Assembly (NCBI RefSeq): GCF_002056295.1
Contig: NZ_CP020100.1
Location: 2,875,501-2,939,500 of the forward strand
DNA length: 64,000 bases
DNA from: Halopseudomonas phragmitis
GTDB lineage: Bacteria > Pseudomonadota > Gammaproteobacteria > Pseudomonadales > Pseudomonadaceae
Reading direction: 5' to 3'
A program made the translations under genes and the position numbers. The notes under the pieces were generated by a model. It was given only the letters and a program-made list of their open reading frames with translations, did no database searches and was not told where the DNA came from. This document shows, one piece after another, positions 46,347-55,064 of the stretch (the first letter of the stretch is position 1; each line of letters opens with the position of its first letter).

Positions 46347-47449
46347 GGCGCTGTCCAGGCCGGCTGTAACCGACCTGCCTCATCGAAGCGATAACGTTGT
46401 TCGTCCCAGCCTTGGCCAAACAGCAGCAATGACTGGTTGTAGTAGGCATCCTCGGCGGGAGGGTGCTGAATCAGGCGTTCACGTTGTGCGTTCAATTGGT
46501 CGTCGTAACCCTCCAAGGCTTGCAGCATGGGCAGTAGTGCTGCGGAAAATCCGGCCGGACCCCGACCCTGGGTTTCGCCGCTCAGGCTGTCGACTGCTTC
46601 CGGTGGTAGCCCCTGACTGCGGGTCTGTTCGAGCATGGGTTGAAAGTGGTTGAGCAGTTCCGCCCGACCGGGGGCCTGCGGTGCGAGCATGCCGATCCAC
46701 AGATAGACCCGAATGGCGTCATAACTGCCCTGGGCCTGATCTTTGGGTATGTGCACTCCCTCACCTATGCGCCAGTGCAACCAGTTTGGGGCGAAGCCCT
46801 TGGGCGAGCCAAGCAGCATCAACTGGTGACTGTTGGTGGCCAACTCGGCCCAAACGCCGGCTATCTGGGCAAATCTTTGCAGTAACTGCGGAGGCAGGTA
46901 ACTGAGGTTGAAGCGCCAGCCTTCGCTGGTCTCGAATCCACGGTCGCCGGGCAGCAGCATCAGGCCCAGATCGGGGACCACACGCAGGCTCTGCGCGGCG
47001 GTACGCCAGAGCATTTCGGTGCCAAGCCGGGTGTAGTCAGGTTCGTCCCAGAGCCTGCCGGCTTCGAGCAGACTGTAGGCGATCCACAGGTCGGAGTCGG
47101 TGGCGTTGTTGCTGTCGAGCACCCGCCACTGACCTTCGCCGTCACGCCCCCATTGCCAGGCTGGCAGCTGTTGGCTCAGGTCGCCGCCGGCCAGGTTGTT
47201 GCTGGTCCAGCGCACGAGCTTGTCGAAGCTTTCCCGGTCGTTGGCCAGCAGGGCGAAGAACATGGCATAGCTTTGCCCCTCTGAGGTAGTGATCAACTGG
47301 GCTGATGAGCGGTCAATGATGCGCCCGTCCTCGCTCATCATGGCCTGGCGGTAGCGCTCCCAGGCCGGCCACTGGCACTCAGCAGCCATGAGTTGCCAGG
47401 GCAGAGCCAGTAGCGACGCGAGTGCCAGGGCGCGCATGGTTGTCCTCAA
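46334..47449 (-). CDS. bcsZ: Periplasmic endo-1,4-beta-glucanase BcsZ (GH8)
   Basis: A 371-residue family 8 glycosidase with a signal peptide (1-22). TTSEGQSYAM places the presumed acid Glu57, the DSDLWIAYSLL segment holds Asp120, and SYDAIRVYLW places the presumed base Asp244. BcsZ trims misassembled glucan in the periplasm and is needed for efficient export. It overlaps bcsB by 4 nt (ATGA) and bcsC by 13. Confidence 0.96.
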   Translation of the reverse strand: MRTTMRALALASLLALPWQLMAAECQWPAWERYRQAMMSEDGRIIDRSSAQLITTSEGQSYAMFFALLANDRESFDKLVRWTSNNLAGGDLSQQLPAWQWGRDGEGQWRVLDSNNATDSDLWIAYSLLEAGRLWDEPDYTRLGTEMLWRTAAQSLRVVPDLGLMLLPGDRGFETSEGWRFNLSYLPPQLLQRFAQIAGVWAELATNSHQLMLLGSPKGFAPNWLHWRIGEGVHIPKDQAQGSYDAIRVYLWIGMLAPQAPGRAELLNHFQPMLEQTRSQGLPPEAVDSLSGETQGRGPAGFSAALLPMLQALEGYDDQLNAQRERLIQHPPAEDAYYNQSLLLFGQGWDEQRYRFDEAGRLQPAWTAPCHN

Positions 47450-49740
47450 TCCTGTTGGTGCAGACGTCGTTCAGAAACCCAGCGCAGCGCCTGCCACAGC
47501 AGGAATGCCGCCAGCAGCATGCACAGGACCGCCATGACCGCCAGCCAGACCGGGTGGTTGGACAGCAGATACCAGAGTTTCAGCCACCAGGGCAGGTAGC
47601 CGACGAAGTATTGTGGCCCAACCAACTGACTCTGGACGCCACTTTCGCGGATCACCGCCACCGAGCCACGTACTGCATCCAGCTTGCCCGAGTCGCCCAG
47701 CGTTTCACGCAGCAGGCTGAAGTCGGCATCATCGTTGGCCATGAAGGCCACGACGCTGCGCTGGTTGTGGAATGGCGACTGCATGCCGGCAATGGCCGCA
47801 ATTGGGGCGCGGGCGGTGACGTCAACCCGTGAGTCAGCTGGGAAGGCGGTATGGTCGATACGGTCGACTTTTTCCCGCAGCGGGCTGGAGGCATGCATGA
47901 TCCAGTCGCTGGAGCGCTCAAGAACCAGGTTCAGATCGGAGCGATCATGTAGGTCGGGAGCCAGTGAGCCCAGAACCAGCAGGTCGGCGTTGGTCTGCCG
48001 GGCGGCACTCCAGTCGTCGCTGATCTCGAAGGCCATGGCCGGGTAGCCGGTCTGGGCACCGACGCTGGCAAGAATCTCCAGCAGTGTGGAGAGCTGGACG
48101 GCGTTGGGGGCGCTGGGCACGATCACCAGGGTTTCCGAGAGGTCAGCCATACGGCTGAACGGGAAGCCGCTGTGGGCGAAGGCCCAGAGATCCGGCATGG
48201 CCATGTAGTGGTAATAACCGGACAGGTCGATGCTGGAGTCTTCATCGATCAGGGCGCGGGTATCGACCGGCAGCGAGGTCTGACAGAAATCGCGCTGGGC
48301 GCTGCCGTAGGTACTGGCAAAGCTGAAGTCATAGCGCAGGGTGTTGCGGGCGCCAAGCTTGAGCGAGGGGACCAGCAACCGATCCTGGGCATTGGCGGTT
48401 TCTACCGCGGTGACGGCCAGACGCATGCGCTCCAGACGGTTATGAGTGCCGCGCGAGAGTGACAGGCCGGTGATGAACTGGTCATTGAGGCTGATGCTCA
48501 GACGTGATTCATCCTTGGTTGCCGGCGGTGTGTAACGATATTTGGTCTGCAGGGGAATGCCCTGGTTGCGCCAGACGAACAGATCTGGCGGCAAGTTGAT
48601 GTCCACTGTGATCGGGCGCGGTTGCAGGCCGGAGGTATGCAACTGTGTGGGGTAGTCGATCAGCTCGGCAAAGCGCACGGGGCGGTCGGTTGGTGTCCAG
48701 TTGGGCGCGTCATAGGGTTTGCGCGGCTGCAGGGTTTGCACTTCGTTGACAACGACCCGCGAACCACGGAACAGGTTGCCGCCCAGGGCCAGAGCGCGGG
48801 CACCGTCGAGCAGATCCTGCTCATCCCGGCCCCAGATCACCAGCACTTTGCTGTAGCTGTGCTCGGGGTGGTCGATCAGTTCGACCACGGGGGCTTCTAC
48901 CGCTGGGAAACGTTCCAGGTCAGCGAGGAAGCTCGGACGCCGGTCATTGGCAGCGAACACAACCGAGCTATGCACTTGGTCCCGGTTTACCCCGGTTGAG
49001 GGCAGACGATCGAACAATACTGGGAATTCCGTGCCACGCCAGCCGGCCAAACTGCCGAAATACGAGGCCAGGACCCCGGCAGCTTTCTGCTCACCGAGCG
49101 TGGGCTGATCGTGAAAGACCATGTGAACCTGGGTCTTGCCATGATCGCGGGAGTCGAAGAATGGCAAGGGGAAGAATGCCAGGTCATTTCTCAGGGCCAC
49201 GGCATGCTCGCGCAGGGAAATCTGGCTGCCATGGGCGACATTCAGCCACAGCGCGCTGTTGCCCGGATCTTCGCAGATGTCGGTGTAGTGACCGATGAAT
49301 TCCAGGCGCACCCGGTTGAAGTCCGACAGCAGGTAGGGGGCCAGGGCGACCTGACGGCGAGTCCGGGTGCCCAGTTGCTCTTCATCGATAACCACTGTGC
49401 CCATCAGTACGTCGTTGAGGTAAACCCGCAGGTGCGACAGGTTCGGCAGCAATGCTGGCGAAGGGGTGTAGTCGAGCATCAGGCTGGCGTCACTGGCAAT
49501 CCGGTCACGGCGCAGGGTGAACTCGATCTGCTGGCTGTTATGAATCCCGAGCAACAGGCTGTCTTTGGGATCACCCAATTCGCCAAAGGTGTGGTTGCTG
49601 ATCCAGGTCGGCGTGCGCACAACCTCTTCGGTAACAGGCTGCGCAGTCTCGTCTGGCAGAGAGTCTGCTTCTTGAGCGTTGACACTGGCCAGGGCCAGCA
49701 GCGCGACAGGGGCGATCAGAAGATGTTTAAAGCGGCTCAT
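47446..49740 (-). CDS. bcsB: Cellulose synthase periplasmic subunit BcsB
   Basis: A 764-residue subunit that guides the nascent glucan across the periplasm and whose C-terminal helix packs against BcsA. The signal peptide starts MSRFKHLLIAPVALLALAS. The repeated carbohydrate-binding and flavodoxin-like domains include DSLLLGIHNSQQIEFTLRRD and GHYTDICEDPGNSALWLN. A C-terminal membrane helix, VWLAVMAVLCMLLAAFLLW, follows an amphipathic segment. I take the ATG at 49740, overlapping bcsA by 14 nt; the longer frame to 49905 lacks a signal-peptide start. Confidence 0.95.
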   Translation of the reverse strand: MSRFKHLLIAPVALLALASVNAQEADSLPDETAQPVTEEVVRTPTWISNHTFGELGDPKDSLLLGIHNSQQIEFTLRRDRIASDASLMLDYTPSPALLPNLSHLRVYLNDVLMGTVVIDEEQLGTRTRRQVALAPYLLSDFNRVRLEFIGHYTDICEDPGNSALWLNVAHGSQISLREHAVALRNDLAFFPLPFFDSRDHGKTQVHMVFHDQPTLGEQKAAGVLASYFGSLAGWRGTEFPVLFDRLPSTGVNRDQVHSSVVFAANDRRPSFLADLERFPAVEAPVVELIDHPEHSYSKVLVIWGRDEQDLLDGARALALGGNLFRGSRVVVNEVQTLQPRKPYDAPNWTPTDRPVRFAELIDYPTQLHTSGLQPRPITVDINLPPDLFVWRNQGIPLQTKYRYTPPATKDESRLSISLNDQFITGLSLSRGTHNRLERMRLAVTAVETANAQDRLLVPSLKLGARNTLRYDFSFASTYGSAQRDFCQTSLPVDTRALIDEDSSIDLSGYYHYMAMPDLWAFAHSGFPFSRMADLSETLVIVPSAPNAVQLSTLLEILASVGAQTGYPAMAFEISDDWSAARQTNADLLVLGSLAPDLHDRSDLNLVLERSSDWIMHASSPLREKVDRIDHTAFPADSRVDVTARAPIAAIAGMQSPFHNQRSVVAFMANDDADFSLLRETLGDSGKLDAVRGSVAVIRESGVQSQLVGPQYFVGYLPWWLKLWYLLSNHPVWLAVMAVLCMLLAAFLLWQALRWVSERRLHQQD

Positions 49741-52339
49741 ATGTTGCCAACCGTTGCTGTGAAGTGGGAATGGTGACGGGCGCAGGGCCGGTCGGCCAGC
49801 GCGGGAAAAAACTGCCGATCCAGGCCAGCAGGGACAGAATCGGGTCGATGAATATACGCAGCCAGGCCGGCAGGAACTGATACAGCCGGTAATAGCCTTT
49901 GGCACCGACTCGCAGCATGTCCATAAAACTTTGCACCGGGCGTTCCGGGCCGTTGTCCAACTGCCAGTTCAGCCAGGCGTCGGCACGGGCGAAGGTGCAC
50001 TGGACGAAGTCGATCTTTTGCTTCTGACTCAGTTCGGCAAAGCGGATCCCGACAAACCGTGCGTCGCTGCGGCTGATAACACCGGGGAAGGTGAATTCCT
50101 GATCGCCACGGCGCATCAGCAGGGATACCTCCGAGCCAATCGGCAGCGACAGGCTGGTATTGAGTACCAGACCAACCCCGCCGCCTGAGTAATCCTGCAG
50201 AACTCCGGGGTAGAGGTGCCCGCTGCCAAGCTTCAGAGCGGCCGGCAACTTGACCTGAACGCGATGGTTTTCACGTACCTGCCGCACTTCGGCAGCAATC
50301 GCCACGGCGGCGCCGATCAGCAGCAGGTTGTAGAGCACCCAGAGCGAGGTGATGATCACAGTGCCGACTTCCTGCGGCGGGCCGTAGAGAAAACGCCAGA
50401 CAGCAAACCCCAGGCCGGTGAAGTTCAGCGCTGCCAGTACCAGGTAGGGGCGGGCGATTTTCCAGTCGAACTGGTTTGACTCGATCAGCCCGCCTTTGGC
50501 GGTGACGTTGAACTTGCCCTTGCTGGGGTTGATCAGGGCAACAGTAGTTGGGCGGGCGATATACCAGGCCAACACTGTTTCGTAGACCTCGCCCCAGAAG
50601 GTTTTACGATGCTGGCCCTGCATTCGTGAACTGGTCAGGCTCGAGTGCACCATGTGAGGTATCACGTACAGCACGATCATCAAGGCTGGTGCGTAAATGA
50701 TGTAGGCATGCAGAAGCAGGAAGGCCAGCGGAGCCAATAGGAAGATCAGGCGCGGCAGGCCGGCCAGAAAGTGCAGCATGGCATTGGCGTAACAGATCCG
50801 CTGGAACAGGCTCAGGCCCTTGCCGAATAAGGGATTGTCGATACGGAAGATCTGCGCCATACCGCGAGCCCAGCGAATCCGCTGACCGATATGCGCGGAC
50901 AGGCTTTCGGTTGCCAGACCCGCCGCCTGGGGGATACGCACATAGGCCGAGTTCCAGCCACGCCGGTGCATACGCAGGGCGGTATGAGCGTCCTCGGTCA
51001 CAGTTTCCACCGCGAAGCCGCCAATCTCTTCCAGCGCCTTGCGCCGCAGTACGGCGCAGGAGCCACAGAAGAAGGTGGCATTCCACATATCGTTGCCGTC
51101 TTGAACCAGCCCGTAGAACAGCTCGCCCTCATTGGGGTTGCGGCGAAACACATTGAGGTTGCGCTCGAACGGGTCCGGAGACAGAAAATGGTGTGGGGTC
51201 TGGACCAGCGCCATTTTCGGGTCACGCAGGAACCAGCCAACTGTAAACTGCAAAAATGAGCGTACCGGGATATGGTCGCAATCGAAAACTGCGATCAGTT
51301 CACCGTCGGTTTTGGTCAGCGCATGGTTGAGGTTCCCCGCCTTGGCGTGGTTGTTGTCGGGGCGGGTGATGTAGCCCACACCGACTTCTGCGGCAAATTT
51401 GCGGAACTGTTCGCGACGACCATCATCAAGCAGGTAGATGCGCAGCTTGTCTTTGGGCCAGTCAACACCCATGGCGGCGTAGACAGTGTTGCGGACGACG
51501 GACAGTGGCTCGTTGTAGGTGGCGATCATCAAATCCACAGTGGGCCACTGGCTGGAGTCTTTGGGCAGCTCGACAGGTTTGCGTTTCAGCGGCCAGCAGG
51601 ACTGGATGTAGCCCAGTATCAGGATCAGCCAGGCATAGGTTTCGGCCGCCAGCAGTAACAGGCCGGTGGTCAGGTCGAGCCAGTCGTTCCAGTTCAGTGT
51701 TGCGGTGTAGCGCCACCACAGGTAACGACACGAAATCAGCACCGATAGCATGATCATCAGCAGGGTCGGAAATCGCCCTGGCATATGCCGTACCAGCATG
51801 GCTACGACCCACAACAGCAACACGAAAACCAGCTGGGCCATGTAACCGAAGGGCTGCGTTATACAGAAAATACCAAGCGCCAGGGTTACCACTCCCAGCA
51901 ATATATTGACCAGGCGTTGCTGCTGCCGGCTGCTGCGATTCCACCAGTGCCGGCTGCGCTGCATGGGGCGGCTGTCCATGGTTCTGAACGGGACAGACTC
52001 CAGATAACCGCGCAGGCGGATGGCAGATGTGCGGTAACCGGCCCGGAATGAGCGCCAGGCATCGCGAATGGCATAGGCCTTGGGCTTGGGTTGATGGTGG
52101 ATCAGCAACAGCCAGATCGACTGCACTGCATAGCGCAACGGGTCGCCCAGACGCGGCCGCTGGGCGCTGGCGATCTGTGGGAACCAGTAATCGGCATACT
52201 TGCGTACCGACCGCCAACTGGGATTTTCCAGGCGCAGAAAGGTCCAGGCCAGCAGGGTACAGAAAGCCAGGAGCAGGGCGGTCAGGGGACCGGCACCGCG
52301 CTCTTCGCGCAAGCGACTGTAAGGGAAATAGCGGTCCAT
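49727..52339 (-). CDS. bcsA: Cellulose synthase catalytic subunit BcsA
   Basis: An 870-residue GT2 processive glucosyltransferase that polymerises UDP-glucose and translocates the chain. Catalytic landmarks are LLDDG (Asp305/306), FDCDH (Asp353, Asp355), TED (448-450, catalytic base Asp450) and QRIRW (486-490). The gating loop is FNVTAKGG. The C-terminal PilZ domain binds cyclic di-GMP through RENHR (689-693) and DYSGGG (Asp716, Ser718). The long N-terminal extension with extra helices is the E. coli type. The ATG at 52339 overlaps the bcsQ stop (ATGA). Confidence 0.97.
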   Translation of the reverse strand: MDRYFPYSRLREERGAGPLTALLLAFCTLLAWTFLRLENPSWRSVRKYADYWFPQIASAQRPRLGDPLRYAVQSIWLLLIHHQPKPKAYAIRDAWRSFRAGYRTSAIRLRGYLESVPFRTMDSRPMQRSRHWWNRSSRQQQRLVNILLGVVTLALGIFCITQPFGYMAQLVFVLLLWVVAMLVRHMPGRFPTLLMIMLSVLISCRYLWWRYTATLNWNDWLDLTTGLLLLAAETYAWLILILGYIQSCWPLKRKPVELPKDSSQWPTVDLMIATYNEPLSVVRNTVYAAMGVDWPKDKLRIYLLDDGRREQFRKFAAEVGVGYITRPDNNHAKAGNLNHALTKTDGELIAVFDCDHIPVRSFLQFTVGWFLRDPKMALVQTPHHFLSPDPFERNLNVFRRNPNEGELFYGLVQDGNDMWNATFFCGSCAVLRRKALEEIGGFAVETVTEDAHTALRMHRRGWNSAYVRIPQAAGLATESLSAHIGQRIRWARGMAQIFRIDNPLFGKGLSLFQRICYANAMLHFLAGLPRLIFLLAPLAFLLLHAYIIYAPALMIVLYVIPHMVHSSLTSSRMQGQHRKTFWGEVYETVLAWYIARPTTVALINPSKGKFNVTAKGGLIESNQFDWKIARPYLVLAALNFTGLGFAVWRFLYGPPQEVGTVIITSLWVLYNLLLIGAAVAIAAEVRQVRENHRVQVKLPAALKLGSGHLYPGVLQDYSGGGVGLVLNTSLSLPIGSEVSLLMRRGDQEFTFPGVISRSDARFVGIRFAELSQKQKIDFVQCTFARADAWLNWQLDNGPERPVQSFMDMLRVGAKGYYRLYQFLPAWLRIFIDPILSLLAWIGSFFPRWPTGPAPVTIPTSQQRLATYEPL

Positions 52340-53058
52340 CAGGCCGGCTCCCCGCGCAGGGTCAGGCACCAGGTGGCCAGCGTCAGCAGTTCATTGGCTA
52401 CCAGACTTTGCGGCGCGTGCAGGCCGACCGGAGCCTTGAATGCCAAGGCTTCGCGCATGGCCTCGTCGCGATGAATGATCAAGGGGACTAGGCGGGCAGC
52501 AAAACGTTCGCGCCAGAGCAACAGCAGATCACTCTGCAGCCGGCTGGCCGGATCATGGCGGTTGACCAGCAGCAGCCGGTTTGAGGGCTGTTGCTCAAGC
52601 AGGATATGGCAACTGGCGTCAGCTTCGACGACCTGAATCTTGATGTCGCAGTTGCTGGCAGCCGTGTGTCCGGGCAGGCGCTGGGGCAGGTCGAGCAACG
52701 CCCAGTCATACTGATCACGCAACTGAGCGGTGCGCTCAGCCCAAAGCCCGGGGGAGCTGGCCAGTTTTTGTTCGACAATCCGCTGTTCTGACGTGCTGAC
52801 CTTGCCATAGGGCAGTATGCAAAGCCCGGGTTCTATCTCCCAGGCCTGCTCGTGCCATGGTTGACCGTCAAGCATTGCCCGGGCCCAGCCGCCGGACTCG
52901 CTAACGGCCAGATTGAAATGCAGGCGCAACAGGTTTTCCGGGCATAGGTCCACCAGTATTACCCGCTCCCCAAGAGCATGTAGAGCGTGCCCCATCGCGG
53001 CCAGTAGAGAAGTTACCCCCACACCGCCGCGCACACCCTGAAGACTCAAGGAGATCAA
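52339..53058 (-). CDS. bcsQ: Cellulose biosynthesis MinD/ParA-like protein BcsQ
   Basis: A 239-residue SIMIBI-type protein that, with BcsR and BcsE, builds the cytosolic vestibule of the E. coli-type synthase. QGVRGGVGVTS near residues 7-17 occupies the P-loop position and VDLCPENLLRLHFN is the typical downstream block. The usual Lys-Thr-Thr of MinD is Val-Thr-Ser here, more divergent than the Thr-Thr-Thr I recall in E. coli BcsQ. The start is TTG at 53058, overlapping the bcsR stop, with GGAG nine nt upstream. Confidence 0.93.
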   Translation of the reverse strand: MISLSLQGVRGGVGVTSLLAAMGHALHALGERVILVDLCPENLLRLHFNLAVSESGGWARAMLDGQPWHEQAWEIEPGLCILPYGKVSTSEQRIVEQKLASSPGLWAERTAQLRDQYDWALLDLPQRLPGHTAASNCDIKIQVVEADASCHILLEQQPSNRLLLVNRHDPASRLQSDLLLLWRERFAARLVPLIIHRDEAMREALAFKAPVGLHAPQSLVANELLTLATWCLTLRGEPA

Positions 53059-53255
53059 CGTGTGATCTCCTGTTCCAGTTCGGCCAGTAGCGGCCAGTAG
53101 CTACGGGCCTGTTGCACCCGGTTCAGCAGCGAGGTGTCCTGGTAACGCAGTTCCGGCACCCCAGCCTCTGTCAACAAGCGCCCGGTGTCGTTGGCATCCA
53201 GTGCCTGCTCAAGGCCCAACTGACTCAGGGGAAGCGTGCGGGGTAGGGTAGCCAT
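53055..53255 (-). CDS. bcsR: Cellulose biosynthesis regulator BcsR
   Basis: A 66-residue small protein. The C-terminal RSYWPLLAELEQ matches the RWPLLAE ending of E. coli BcsR, which stabilises BcsQ in the BcsR-BcsQ heterotetramer. The length and position directly before bcsQ agree. It overlaps bcsG by 31 nt and bcsQ by 4. Confidence 0.85.
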   Translation of the reverse strand: MATLPRTLPLSQLGLEQALDANDTGRLLTEAGVPELRYQDTSLLNRVQQARSYWPLLAELEQEITR

Positions 53256-54877
53256 GTCCCATTCTCCTTGATACGAACATAGGGTTTGCCGTCATACTCG
53301 AGCACCACAGTGCCGGAGTTTTCGGCCACCCAGGGGGTTTCTGGCAGGTCGGCCAGCAGACTGTCCCATGCCAGTGGGGAGTCAGGGCCAGCGGCATGTA
53401 GGCGATGAATGATTTCAGCCAGAGCCAGATAGCTGCTTTGGCCGCCGATGCGTGCAGGCTGATTTCGAGCTTCTATATCCATGCCGATGAATTTGATTGC
53501 GACCGGCACATGGGTAATGGCCTGGCTGGGGATTTCACGCATGCCTGAGATCTGCATTCGGTCGCCATGCAGGTTGGCGCCATGTTCGGGGACTATCATC
53601 ACCACGATCCGACGGCCACTGCGTTCAAGTTGCTGAATGAAGGCCGCCAGGTCGTTGACAAGGGTGTTGGCCAACTCCTGATAGTCGGCCCGACGGGTAC
53701 TGCCATTTGGCAGGACCATGCGGTTGCCGTCATGCAGGGTGGTGGTGTTATAGAACAGGGCGACCGATTCGTCTGCACGGTTTTCGCGCTGTTGCCACCA
53801 GCGCGCCAGGACTTCCCTGTCGCGCCAGATTGGCGAGCTGTCGAAGCTGACTACCGCGCGCTGCATGCCGGCGGTATCCAGTTGCGGTTCAGGCAGGTTG
53901 CCCTGGGCGCGAACGTCACCGATAAAGTTGTCGAACTGACCATTGTGGTTGAGCAGTACGTTATTGTTGAAACCAAGCTGGCGCAGCTGATCCATCAGGA
54001 AACATTGTTCTGGGGTCGAGGCATACAGGCGCTCATGCGAGGACTGTCCGCATCCGGCCCGCAACAAACGTATGGCCGCGGGGCCGCTGTAGGCAGTGGC
54101 CGAGTTGAAGTTGTCAAAGATCACGTCCATCTGCTCGAACAGACGGTTTTCCTTCAGGCCAGCGGCGCTCAGGTCATCCCAGGCCAGGGAGCAGACATTG
54201 AGCAGCAACAGGTCAAAGGGCTCTGCCGGCGTAGCTACTTCACTAAAGTCGATAAAACGCTCGGCTTCACGGTTGTAGAAGTCCTGCAAGTAGCTGTTCA
54301 GAGTCGGGGTGTCCGGCTCAGCACGAGGTGCCTGACCCGGTTGCGTTAGGGTGGCCAGTTCGGTACCGGGAATCTGGGCCAGTACTGGCTGATTGAACGG
54401 GGTGAAGTCGGTGAACTGCTGCAAACTCAACCAGCCTAAGCCCAACACAGTAAAGGTGGTTAGCCTGACCCAGTGCTGCAGGTAGAGGTACACGACCAAC
54501 ATGACCAGAATCAGAGCGCTTAACTGCCAGTTGATGAAGCGCTCCAACAGCTCCAGCATGTACATCCAGCTGAAGTCGAGCACTCCGGGTTGTTCCAGCA
54601 GTCTGGAAAATGGTGGGAACCAGGTGTCCTGGTAAAACAGGGCAACCCCGATTGGAATGGCGATCAGTGTGCGCAAAATCCTAAGTGGTCGCCAGCCCAG
54701 TGGGAACAGCAAAAAGGCCGCAAACGCCAGGTTCGGCAGCAGCTGCAGGTTCAGATAGCCGAGCCAATACAGCACCAGCTTGAGCAGGAAATACAAATTC
54801 CAAAGCCCCAGCCCAGTCCAGCTGGACTCGCTTTGCGCAGCAACGGCTGGCAATTCATAGTTACTCATGCTGGTCAC
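53225..54877 (-). CDS. bcsG: Cellulose phosphoethanolamine transferase BcsG
   Basis: A 550-residue inner-membrane enzyme of the alkaline phosphatase superfamily. About five N-terminal helices (25-155) precede the periplasmic catalytic domain. AYSGPAAIRLLRAGCGQ places the nucleophile Ser264; LLLNVCS (Cys229) and VPEHGANLHGDRMQ supply zinc-site and nearby residues, as in E. coli BcsG. It transfers phosphoethanolamine from lipid to cellulose, so modified cellulose is predicted. It overlaps bcsF by 17 nt. Confidence 0.96.
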   Translation of the reverse strand: MTSMSNYELPAVAAQSESSWTGLGLWNLYFLLKLVLYWLGYLNLQLLPNLAFAAFLLFPLGWRPLRILRTLIAIPIGVALFYQDTWFPPFSRLLEQPGVLDFSWMYMLELLERFINWQLSALILVMLVVYLYLQHWVRLTTFTVLGLGWLSLQQFTDFTPFNQPVLAQIPGTELATLTQPGQAPRAEPDTPTLNSYLQDFYNREAERFIDFSEVATPAEPFDLLLLNVCSLAWDDLSAAGLKENRLFEQMDVIFDNFNSATAYSGPAAIRLLRAGCGQSSHERLYASTPEQCFLMDQLRQLGFNNNVLLNHNGQFDNFIGDVRAQGNLPEPQLDTAGMQRAVVSFDSSPIWRDREVLARWWQQRENRADESVALFYNTTTLHDGNRMVLPNGSTRRADYQELANTLVNDLAAFIQQLERSGRRIVVMIVPEHGANLHGDRMQISGMREIPSQAITHVPVAIKFIGMDIEARNQPARIGGQSSYLALAEIIHRLHAAGPDSPLAWDSLLADLPETPWVAENSGTVVLEYDGKPYVRIKENGTWLPYPARFP

Positions 54878-55064
54878 TCGAGTCGGCGGTGGACGTTGGT
54901 TCTGCCAGGCGGCGCACCCCCCGATATTTCATGTAGCGAGGTAGCATCAGGCCCTCGATCCAGCGCGAGAACTGCTTCCCGATGCTCATGAGGGCAAATA
55001 CGACCAGCACAGTTAGCACGCTGCTAAGTGCTGCAACTTCAAGCAGTTCCGAATACATCGTCAT
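54861..55064 (-). CDS. bcsF: Cellulose biosynthesis membrane protein BcsF
   Basis: A 67-residue single-span protein with a helix at about 10-28 and a basic cytosolic tail (KQFSRWIEGLMLPRYMKYRGVRR region). In E. coli, BcsF recruits BcsE and is needed for phosphoethanolamine modification by BcsG. It overlaps bcsE by 26 nt; a start two codons later is also possible. Confidence 0.88.
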   Translation of the reverse strand: MTMYSELLEVAALSSVLTVLVVFALMSIGKQFSRWIEGLMLPRYMKYRGVRRLAEPTSTADSSDQHE

